From CAZSNH01 sp052388455 (GTDB lineage: Bacteria > Pseudomonadota > Alphaproteobacteria > Rhizobiales > Hyphomicrobiaceae), in contig JBQTIA010000107.1 of assembly GCA_052388455.1 (NCBI GenBank), positions 1-51,993 on the forward strand: a stretch of DNA of 51,993 nt, written 5' to 3'. This document shows, piece after piece, positions 7,938 to 14,998 of the stretch (within the stretch, counting starts at the first letter, position 1; each line of letters starts with the position of its first letter). Below the pieces are notes generated by a model that was not told the origin of the DNA, ran no database searches, and worked only from the letters and a program-made list of their open reading frames with translations. A program made the position numbers and the translations under genes.

Positions 7938-10199
7938 ATGCCGAACACGCCGGAACGGCGCCCGGCGACTGCGCGCGAGGCCGGCTCGCTCCAGTCGCTG
8001 GCGACGAATACGGTTTCCGGCCTCGTCGCCTCACTGCTGACCATCGCCTACTGCCTGTCCTTCAGTGCGCTGCTCTTCCAGGGGCCACTGAAGGACGGGC
8101 TCGCGATGGGTCTGTGGGCACTGCTGGTCGGGTCCGCCATCGCCGGCCTCTACGTCTCGCTGACCACCTCGCTGCCGCCCGCCGAGGCCGGCCCCGACAA
8201 TCCGGCCGTCGCCGTGCTCAGCGTGCTGGCAGCCACCGTGTCGGGCAGCGTGCTCGGTGCCGGGGGATCGACTGCTTCTGCCATCGATCACGTGCTGGTC
8301 TCATTCTCCATCGCCACCCTCGTCACTGGAATTACGCTTTTCGGACTCGGTGCGTTGCGCCTCGGGCCCGTGGTGCGTTTCATTCCCTATCCCGTCATCG
8401 CCGGCTTTTTGGCTGCGTCCGGATGGTTCCTGCTGACCGGCGGCATCGAAGTCGTCACCGGGCGTGATTTCTCGCTCCTCGATCTTCACCGCTCTCTCCC
8501 ATCGGAAGCGATGCCGAAGCTCGCCATCGCCGGGCTATTCGCCATCCTCGTCTATGCGCTGAAGGTGTGGACCGGAAGCACGTTCGTGCTGCCGCTCGCC
8601 TTCCTCACTGGCGCCCTCGTGCTCGACACTGCGCTGTACGTGCTAGGTCAGGACCGGCTCGGCTCCGGCTGGTATATCTCCGGCACCAGCGAGATGCGGG
8701 CCTGGGTTCCGCTGCAATCGCTCACCTCCGGCGGCATCGATGGCCGTGTGTTCCTGACGGCGGCGGCGGAAATCGGCGCCGTCGCCGGTGTGACTGTCAT
8801 CGCACTCTTGCTCGACGTGACGGGCCTCGAGGTGGCCCGCACCAAGACGGCCGACCTCGACGGGGAGTTCCGCAGCAACGGGCTGGCAAACATCATCGCG
8901 GCGCCGCTCGGTGGCGTCATGGGCAACCTTTCGCTCAACGGCAGCCGCCTGCTCGACGAGACCGGCGGGCTGGAGCGCGTCAGCGGCGTCATCGCCTCGC
9001 TCGTGGTGGCGGCGATCGTGCTGACCGGGCTCGATCTGCCGGGGCTCGTTCCGGTGCCGATCCTCGCCGGGCTTCTCATGTATCTCGGCCTCGTGGTGCT
9101 GACGGAGGTGCTGCTGCGCTCTCCGGCGCACCGGGCCTGGACCGATTTCGGCCTCGCACTGCTGATCATGGGGGCCATCGTCGCGCTGGGCTATCTCGCC
9201 GGCGTCATGTTCGGCTTTGTGGCCGCCTGCCTGACCTTCGCCTTCAGCTACAGCCGCATTGCCGTCATCCGGCGGCATCTGACCCGCGTGGTTTATGCCT
9301 CCAACATGGATCGTTCGGCCCGCGCCGAGCGCCAGTTGCAGGAAGAAGGTGACCGGATCCACATTTTCTGGCTCTCAGGATTCATTTTCTTCGGCTCGTC
9401 GAACGGCGTGTTCGAATCCATACGAACGGCGATCGACAGGACGCCGCCGGGGCGCACCCGCTACGGCGTGCTCGACTTCGCCGACGTCTCCGGGTTCGAC
9501 ACTTCGGCGCTGCTGTCGCTGGTCAAGCTGCGCAACTATGCCGACGATAACGGCGTGATCCTGTCGTTCGCGGGTCTCTCGCCCGCCATCCGCAACTCGC
9601 TCGCCCACATGAAGCTGATCGGAGAGGTCTCCCGCCACCGCGCCTTCGACACCCGAAACGCGGCCCTCGAATGGAGCGAGGATCAGGTGCTGGCGGAAGC
9701 GAAATCCGAGCAGCGGTCCGGCACGGCAACCGACTTCGAGGACTGGCTGACTGCGGAGCTCGGTGGCCGCGACCGCGCACGGCGGATCGCACGCTATTTC
9801 GAGCGGCGCAATTTGACCGCCGGAACACAGCTCTATGCGCAGGGGGCCCCGTCGGACTGCATCGACCTCGTGGTCGACGGCACCATCGCGGTGATGTTCC
9901 GCAGCGAGGGCGGCGTCAACGGGGAGGCCGCGTCCGGACAGGAGGCCGGCATGCCGCGCCTCGTCCGGCGGATGTCGAAGCGCACCGTGGTCGGCGAGAT
10001 GGGCTTCTTCCGCAGCCGTCCGCGCACGGCGAGCGTCGTGCCCGAGCAGGGCGCGGTCATCTACACTTTGACGCGCGCCTCCTACGACCGCCTGATGAAG
10101 GAAGAACCTGAGGTCGGGGCCGTGTTTCTCGAGTTCATCGTGCGCACCGTGTCGGATCGCCTCGAATTCGCCAATGCCGGCATCGCCGCGCTGAGCTGA
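7938..10199 (+). CDS. SulP-type anion transporter with STAS and cyclic-nucleotide-binding domains
   Basis: A 753-residue inner-membrane protein of the SulP/SLC26 family. Residues about 25-455 hold the transporter core with many hydrophobic segments (VSGLVASLLTIAYCLSFSALLF, GAVAGVTVIALLLDVTGLE and others). Residues about 468-570 form a STAS domain (IHIFWLSGFIFFGSSNGVFE, VLDFADVSGFDTSALLSL). Residues about 620-745 form a cyclic-nucleotide-type domain with a phosphate-binding cassette GEMGFFRSRPRTASV containing the Glu and Arg expected to hold the ligand. A loop of about 25 residues is inserted just before the cassette. The substrate may be sulfate, bicarbonate or another anion. The start at 7938 is uncertain; the frame is open to 7638 but the upstream part overlaps xerC and is not family-like. 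Confidence 0.88.
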   Translation: MPNTPERRPATAREAGSLQSLATNTVSGLVASLLTIAYCLSFSALLFQGPLKDGLAMGLWALLVGSAIAGLYVSLTTSLPPAEAGPDNPAVAVLSVLAATVSGSVLGAGGSTASAIDHVLVSFSIATLVTGITLFGLGALRLGPVVRFIPYPVIAGFLAASGWFLLTGGIEVVTGRDFSLLDLHRSLPSEAMPKLAIAGLFAILVYALKVWTGSTFVLPLAFLTGALVLDTALYVLGQDRLGSGWYISGTSEMRAWVPLQSLTSGGIDGRVFLTAAAEIGAVAGVTVIALLLDVTGLEVARTKTADLDGEFRSNGLANIIAAPLGGVMGNLSLNGSRLLDETGGLERVSGVIASLVVAAIVLTGLDLPGLVPVPILAGLLMYLGLVVLTEVLLRSPAHRAWTDFGLALLIMGAIVALGYLAGVMFGFVAACLTFAFSYSRIAVIRRHLTRVVYASNMDRSARAERQLQEEGDRIHIFWLSGFIFFGSSNGVFESIRTAIDRTPPGRTRYGVLDFADVSGFDTSALLSLVKLRNYADDNGVILSFAGLSPAIRNSLAHMKLIGEVSRHRAFDTRNAALEWSEDQVLAEAKSEQRSGTATDFEDWLTAELGGRDRARRIARYFERRNLTAGTQLYAQGAPSDCIDLVVDGTIAVMFRSEGGVNGEAASGQEAGMPRLVRRMSKRTVVGEMGFFRSRPRTASVVPEQGAVIYTLTRASYDRLMKEEPEVGAVFLEFIVRTVSDRLEFANAGIAALS

Positions 10200-10294
10200 G
10201 GTTGGCGGTTAACCTTGCCTCTCGAGGCGGGACTTGATCGCCAGCAGGCCGGCCCCTATTGCTTCGGTCCCTGATTGAAGAACGCGGAGGCCGC

Positions 10295-11050
10295 ATGGGC
10301 CGGCTCAAGGGCAGAATCGCCATCGTCACCGGCGCTGGGTCGGGCATCGGCAAGGCGACGGCCTCGATCTTTGCCGCCGAAGGTGCGCAGGTCTACGTCA
10401 CAGATGTGAACGGCGATAGCGCGGCCAAGACCACGGACGCCATCGTCGCCGCGGGCTACCGCGCAACGGCTCTTACCGTCGACGTTTCGCGCGGTCAGGA
10501 CGTGACGGCGCTGATGCGCACCATCGAGACCGCGCATGGCCGGCTCGACATTCTCGCCAATAATGCCGGCCTGAACGTGCGCAGCGATTTTCGGCATCTT
10601 TCAGACGCCGACTGGGCGACGATCCGCGAGGTGAACCTCGACGGCGTGGTGCGTATGGCCCGCGATGCGTTCCCGCTGCTCAAGGCGTCGGGTAATGCCT
10701 CGCTGATCAACGTCGCGTCGATCATGGGGCACCGCCCTGTGCATCAGGTGGCGGCCTACGCGGCGACCAAGGGCGCCGTCTCGGCCCTGACGCGGGCACT
10801 GGCCATCGAATACGCCCGCTTCGGCATCCGCGTGAATGCGCTCGCTCCGGGCTTCATCGAGACCGCGCTGACGGCGCGCGTTCTGAAAAATCCTCTGGTC
10901 AACAAGTCGCTGCTGGAGCGTACGCCGCTGCGCCGCTTCGGCACCAGCGAGGACGTGGCCAATGCTGCGCTGTTCTTCGCCTCCGACGAGTCGAGCTACA
11001 TCACCGGCGCCGAGCTGATCATCGACGGCGGCATTTCCGCCGGCGTGTGA
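10295..11050 (+). CDS. Short-chain dehydrogenase/reductase
   Basis: A 251-residue classical SDR oxidoreductase. The cofactor motif TGAGSGIGKA lies at about 13-22, NNAG at about 88-91, the catalytic Ser in VASIMG, and the YxxxK pair in YAATKGAVSALTRALA. The C-terminus SSYITGAELIIDGGISAGV is typical of the FabG-like group. Asp-Val-Asn at the end of the second strand (VYVTDVNG) suggests NAD(H) preference, an inference from family rules. The substrate cannot be told. The start at 10295 has GGAGG nine bases upstream; the longer frame from 10259 lacks one. Confidence 0.9.
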   Translation: MGRLKGRIAIVTGAGSGIGKATASIFAAEGAQVYVTDVNGDSAAKTTDAIVAAGYRATALTVDVSRGQDVTALMRTIETAHGRLDILANNAGLNVRSDFRHLSDADWATIREVNLDGVVRMARDAFPLLKASGNASLINVASIMGHRPVHQVAAYAATKGAVSALTRALAIEYARFGIRVNALAPGFIETALTARVLKNPLVNKSLLERTPLRRFGTSEDVANAALFFASDESSYITGAELIIDGGISAGV

Positions 11051-11161
11051 CGGTCGTTGCCTCGGAAAGCGCCGCGCTGTGGCGGAATCGTCCCTTACAC
11101 GCCCACAGGGTTCTCAGTTCCTGCCTTGCCTTTGCCCCGATGGGGTGGCGAGGTGCCGGCG

Positions 11162-11956
11162 ATGAATGCAATCAGCCAGCGGTCCGCAGCGATGAAATCG
11201 AAGGCCGTCGCATATGCTGCCCTGTCGTTGGGGCTGCTCTCGGCTGTTCCCGCGCCTGCCGAAACCTGGACGCTCGACAAGGCGCACACCGAGGTGCGCT
11301 TTACCTGGGATCATCTCGGTCTCTCGCGCCAGGGCGGGCGCTTTCTCGATGTGTCAGGCACCGTGGTCTTCGACCCCGAAAGCCCGGCCGCCAGCCGCGT
11401 CGAGGTCACCATCCCGCTCGCCAGCCTGTCGACCGGTGTCGCCAAGCTCGACGAGCTGCTGAAGGCGACGAAGGATTTCTTCGACGTGGAGACGCACCCC
11501 CTCATCACGTTCAAGAGCACGGCAATCACGATGAAGAGCGACCGTACGCTCGATGTCACCGGCGAACTGACGCTCAACGGCGTCACGCATCCGGTGACGC
11601 TCGACGTGGTGTGGAATTTTACCGGCGACCATCCGCTGGCCAACATCAACCCGGTCTACGCCGGCTTCTATTCATCCGGCTTTTCCGCGACCACTCAATT
11701 GCGGCGCAGCGATTGGGGCATCCGGCGCACCATCCCCTACGTGTCGGACGAGATCCGCATCAGCATCGAAACCGAGATGCATCGCGACACGCCGTCCTCG
11801 CCTGAGGCACCGCCAAAATCCACGGATACTCCGGCTGGTGAGGCCGCGGACGGCGCTTCGAGCGATCCTTCGAGCGGAGAGGCAGCGACTGTTTCCCCGC
11901 CGGCCTCAGCTCCGCCCGGCGGTCTCGGCGACGAGGCTGTCGACCAGACCCCGTAA
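11162..11956 (+). CDS. YceI family periplasmic protein
   Basis: A 264-residue exported lipocalin-like protein. It starts with a signal peptide (about 1-34, ending VPAPAETW), then the YceI domain (about 35-205): WTLDKAHTEVRFTWDHLGLS, FFDVETHPLITFKST, LTGELTLNGVTHPVTL-like segments and WGIRRTIPYVSDEIRI. YceI proteins bind isoprenoid or other lipid chains in the periplasm; the ligand here is unknown. After the domain there is an unusual tail of about 55 residues rich in Pro, Ser, Ala and acidic residues. The gene runs convergently into the YbdK-type gene, and the stop regions overlap by 51 bases. Confidence 0.87.
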   Translation: MNAISQRSAAMKSKAVAYAALSLGLLSAVPAPAETWTLDKAHTEVRFTWDHLGLSRQGGRFLDVSGTVVFDPESPAASRVEVTIPLASLSTGVAKLDELLKATKDFFDVETHPLITFKSTAITMKSDRTLDVTGELTLNGVTHPVTLDVVWNFTGDHPLANINPVYAGFYSSGFSATTQLRRSDWGIRRTIPYVSDEIRISIETEMHRDTPSSPEAPPKSTDTPAGEAADGASSDPSSGEAATVSPPASAPPGGLGDEAVDQTP

Positions 11957-13057
11957 GGCCGCGTCCCTGTCAACTCCTCTGCGGCGGGCCTCTCGCATGA
12001 AAGCCACCTGGCGGTCGGCGCTGGTGCCGTCGCGGACGATGCTGCGCGCCCGCGCGATCTCGGCCGAACAGCCGAGCACCTCGGCGTCCTCGGCCACCAG
12101 AGCCAGCAGCTCGTCGATCAGGTCGGGGAAGGGGACCAGTGCCCCCTTGCCGAGATCGAACAGGGTTTCCGTGACGCCGTAGCGCTGGGCTCTCCAGCGG
12201 TTCTCTTCCAGCAGAAACAGCGGATAGCCGCGCCAGGAGAGGTTCTGGCGGCGCTGGCGGTAGAGCATCCGCGCGATGCAGACGTAGAGGGCGGCGATGG
12301 TCACCGCATCCGCTGCGCGCGGGGTGACATCGGTGATGCGCATCTCCAGCGTCGGGAAGCGCGCCGACGGGCGGATGTCCCACCAGACCTTGGAGGCGTC
12401 CTCGATCACGCCGGCGGCGGTCAGCACATCGATGGTGCGCCGATACTGGTCGAAGCTGTCGAAGCGGCCCGGAATGCCGGTTCGCGGCATCTCGTCGAGC
12501 ACGGCGAGACGGTAGCTCTTGAGGCCTGTATTCTGGCCCTCCCAGTAGGGCGAGGATGTCGACAGCATGAGCAGGTGGGGCAGGAAGTAGCGGAGCTGAT
12601 TCATCAAATCGATGCGCAGCTCGTCATCCTCGATGCCGACGTGGACGTGCATCCCGCACACGCCGAGCCGCCGGGCGACGCCGACGAGGTCGCGGGCCAG
12701 GGCCAGATAGCGGTCCTTGCGGGTCGTCGGCACGTCGCGCGGCCGGCCGAAGGGATGCGTGGAGGCCGCCATCGGGGCGAGACCGAAGTCGCGCGCCTTG
12801 ACGACGACCGTCTCGCGCAGACGCTGCAGCTCGCCGAAAGCCGTCGCGAAGTCGCGGCACGGTGCGGTGCCGATCTCGACCTGACTGCGCAGGAACTCGG
12901 GGCTGACCTGCCCGCCGAGCCGCTCGTCCAGTTCCCGCATCAGGGCGGCCGGCGCCGGCGAGAGGTCGCGCGTCTCCAGGCTGACGAGGTGATATTCCTC
13001 CTCGATGCCGAACGTGAATGCGGGTTCTTTCAGGCTCATGGGCCGCAGTGCTGGCAT
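11906..13057 (-). CDS. YbdK-type carboxylate-amine ligase (glutamate-cysteine ligase 2 family)
   Basis: A 383-residue ATP-grasp-like ligase of the GCS2 family. It opens with FTFGIEEEYHLVSLETRDL, the metal-binding GIEEE motif. It continues with SQVEIGTAPC, MAASTHPFGRP, CGMHVHVGIED and WWDIRPSARFPTLEMRITD, all typical of YbdK proteins. These enzymes show weak glutamate-cysteine ligase activity; the true substrate is unsettled. A start at 13039 (MSLKEPAF) is equally possible, since neither has a strong ribosome-binding site. It converges on the YceI gene with a 51-base overlap. The palindrome cluster begins 77 bases upstream. Confidence 0.9.
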   Translation of the reverse strand: MPALRPMSLKEPAFTFGIEEEYHLVSLETRDLSPAPAALMRELDERLGGQVSPEFLRSQVEIGTAPCRDFATAFGELQRLRETVVVKARDFGLAPMAASTHPFGRPRDVPTTRKDRYLALARDLVGVARRLGVCGMHVHVGIEDDELRIDLMNQLRYFLPHLLMLSTSSPYWEGQNTGLKSYRLAVLDEMPRTGIPGRFDSFDQYRRTIDVLTAAGVIEDASKVWWDIRPSARFPTLEMRITDVTPRAADAVTIAALYVCIARMLYRQRRQNLSWRGYPLFLLEENRWRAQRYGVTETLFDLGKGALVPFPDLIDELLALVAEDAEVLGCSAEIARARSIVRDGTSADRQVAFMREARRRGVDRDAALRGLVDSLVAETAGRS

Positions 13058-13133
13058 ACGGAGCGTCCGAGATAAAGCAGCTTTGCGGCCTATGGAGTGC
13101 GGGTCCGGCCAGTCGCACGGCTGTCATCGACCT

Positions 13134-13208
13134 CTAGTGTCCCGATCGCGACGTCCGTCATAGTCTTCCGCTCGCTCCGTAAGGACTTCGCGATCGAGAG
13201 GACACTAG
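13134..13208. repeat. Palindromic element 1 of a four-element cluster
   Basis: Starts CTAGTGTCC and ends GGACACTAG. Inner arms CGATCGCGA and TCGCGATCG pair after a small bulge on the right arm, leaving a loop of about 30 bases. It lies in the gap between the YbdK-type gene and the FecR-domain gene. See the cluster finding. Confidence 0.85.
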
Positions 13209-13221
13209 CAAGTCTATGATT

Positions 13222-13299
13222 CTAGTGTGATTCAGATTTCGAAGTCCGCCTCTCAGTCAGCCGCAAAGTATGCAGTGGACTTCGAAATCATCACACTAG
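13222..13299. repeat. Palindromic element 2 of a four-element cluster
   Basis: Starts CTAGTGTGA and ends TCACACTAG. Inner arms GATTTCGAAGTCC and GGACTTCGAAATC are exactly complementary, with a three-base bulge on the left arm and a central loop of about 30 bases. The right end shares its CACTAG with the left end of element 3, forming CACTAGTG. Confidence 0.88.
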
Positions 13300-13361
13300 T
13301 GTTCTGGATCGAACGCTTGATTCCGGGCGAAGGTCGGCAAGCGTTCGTGAATCCAGAACAC
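13296..13361. repeat. Palindromic element 3 of a four-element cluster
   Basis: Starts CTAGTGTTCTGGAT and ends ATCCAGAACAC. Inner arms CGAACGCTTG and CAAGCGTTCG are exactly complementary, with a three-base bulge in the right arm and a loop of about 17 bases. It directly abuts element 2. Confidence 0.85.
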
Positions 13362-13376
13362 AAACAAAGACTCTGG

Positions 13377-13428
13377 CTAGGTTCCGACTCTGACGCTTGG
13401 AAACCAAGCGTCAGAGTCGGAACACTAG
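13377..13428. repeat. Palindromic element 4 of a four-element cluster
   Basis: A near-perfect hairpin. Bases 13381-13400 (begin GTTCCGACTC) pair exactly with 13404-13423, around an AAA loop. The outer ends are CTAG on the left and ACTAG on the right. A 20-bp perfect stem makes this the strongest secondary structure seen in the window. No T-run follows, so it is not a simple terminator. Confidence 0.92.
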
Positions 13429-13615
13429 CGGGGCCTGTTACGCGCGGAACAGGCAGGGGGTGCCCGGCGATGGCATGATCGTGTCTGTTACCAAGGGGAC
13501 TGGGCACATTTGTTTTCGTTCCACGGCGACGCCGACAGCGGTCCGTCCGCAAAGTCACGTCGTTTCGCGCCGCCCGGTTCATCGGTCTTGCAAGGCTTGG
13601 CAGGGAGAACCCGCT
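13429..13615. other. Leader region of the FecR-domain gene, no gene seen
   Basis: Together with the palindrome cluster this completes the 558-base gap between the YbdK-type gene and the FecR-domain gene. An in-frame extension of the FecR gene reaches 13397, but it starts inside palindromic element 4 and has no protein-like features. No promoter could be named with confidence. Confidence 0.5.
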
Positions 13616-14791
13616 ATGTCGGTTTCACGCTTGATCATAGGGACCGCCGCGATGGCGCTGCCGCTTCTGGCGGTTGCATCAGGCGCAAAAGCCGAGTCCG
13701 GAGATCAGATCGGCGAGGCCATCCTGGTCGAAAATCTGGTCACCGCCGACTATGCCCGCGATACCCGAACCCTGCAGACCGGCGACGGCGTGCGGCAGGA
13801 AGAGCGGATCGAGGTCGGTCTCGACGCCCGCAGCGAATTCCACCTCAACGACGACACCAAGCTGGCGCTTGGTCCCGGCTCGCGTGTGGTTCTCGACAAG
13901 TTCGTCTACGATGCCGATCAGGCATCGGGGTCGATCATGCTCAACATGGTCAAAGGCACGATGCGCTGGGTCACCGGCGTCGCGAAAAAGCCGACTTACG
14001 TCATCCGCGTGCCGAACGCCTCGATCACAGTGCGCGGCACGGTGTTCGATCTCTACGTGACCGACAAGCAGGAAACCTGGCTGCTGCTGCACGAAGGGGC
14101 GGTTCAGGTCTGCAACGACCGCGGCCAGTGCCGCATCCACGATCAGACCTGCAAGCTGACGCGCATCTCGCAGTCGGGCGAGGTCGGCCGGCCGCAGAGC
14201 TGGTCGACACTTCCCGGTGCCGAGGACAACATGTTCCATCGCGCGTTTCCGTTCGTGGTGCTGCCGCCCGAGATCGATCCCAATCCGGGCTGCACGCGCG
14301 ACGGCATCCTGGGAGAGCGTGACGCCAGCGCACCGCCGCCGCGCCGCGAGCAGCGGGCGAGCGTCGAGCGCAAGTACGTGCCGACGGCAGCGGTCGACGA
14401 GCCCGATCCCCGTCCGAAGAAGCAGGTCCGCAAGGACAACGAGCGATCGTCGCGCCAGGCCAGCCGCGCGCCCCGCGACCGCGACGAGAACTACGAGCGA
14501 CCGCGCCGTGAGGAGCGGGCCGAGCGAGGCGGCTCACGTGAACGGGCGCGCAGTGCCGAGCGGCGTGAACGCAGCTATCCCAGGCGCGAGCGCTATGCCG
14601 AGCGTGACGACGACGATGATGACGATGACCGTCGAGGACGCAACTCGCGTGGTCGCGACCGCGACGACGATGACGACGACGATCGCCGCGGCCGGCGCGG
14701 CGGGTCTGGCCTCGGCAGGGCCGTCGCCGGTGCGGCTGTCGTCGGCGGAGCCGTGCTCCTCTACGGCCTGTCCAAGAAGGGCGGATACTGA
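13616..14791 (+). CDS. Exported FecR-domain protein with Arg/Asp-rich tail
   Basis: A 391-residue protein. Residues 1-25 form a signal peptide (LIIGTAAMALPLLAVASGAKAE). Residues about 30-165 hold a FecR-type domain (LQTGDGVRQEERIEVGLDARSEFHLN region, LGPGSRVVLDKFVYD, MVKGTMRWVTG, VRVPNASITVRGTVFDLYV), followed by paired Cys residues (VCNDRGQCRIHDQTC). From about residue 245 the sequence is disordered, with Arg/Glu-rich stretches and two blocks of seven to eight Asp followed by RRGR. The final 25 residues form a glycine-rich hydrophobic segment (GRAVAGAAVVGGAVLLYGLS). FecR here is probably a structural or sensory domain, since no sigma factor or TonB receptor gene is adjacent. The start has GGGAGAA upstream. 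Confidence 0.85.
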   Translation: MSVSRLIIGTAAMALPLLAVASGAKAESGDQIGEAILVENLVTADYARDTRTLQTGDGVRQEERIEVGLDARSEFHLNDDTKLALGPGSRVVLDKFVYDADQASGSIMLNMVKGTMRWVTGVAKKPTYVIRVPNASITVRGTVFDLYVTDKQETWLLLHEGAVQVCNDRGQCRIHDQTCKLTRISQSGEVGRPQSWSTLPGAEDNMFHRAFPFVVLPPEIDPNPGCTRDGILGERDASAPPPRREQRASVERKYVPTAAVDEPDPRPKKQVRKDNERSSRQASRAPRDRDENYERPRREERAERGGSRERARSAERRERSYPRRERYAERDDDDDDDDRRGRNSRGRDRDDDDDDDRRGRRGGSGLGRAVAGAAVVGGAVLLYGLSKKGGY

Positions 14792-14814
14792 GACAGCTAC
14801 GACATCGAAATCGT

Positions 14815-14854
14815 GACAGGGGAGGGGCGGTCAACGGCTCCTCCCTTGTCTTTT
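14815..14854 (+). terminator. Rho-independent terminator after the FecR-domain gene
   Basis: Arms GACAGGGGAGG and CCTCCCTTGTC form an 11-bp stem with one mismatch and a loop of about 14 bases, followed immediately by TTTT. It sits 24 bases after the stop codon and insulates the following restriction-modification gene. Confidence 0.75.
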
Positions 14855-14998
14855 CATGCCGATTCTGTCGGCGTGGGCACGCAAAGTCGGCAGCGGCTGT
14901 GGATAGGCTTCGCCGGCATTCGGTCGACCAGCTTGAGTATCGCCAAGCGAGACACTAAGCCGTGGGGTGATCAAAAAACCGGGCGGGAGTGATTCGCG

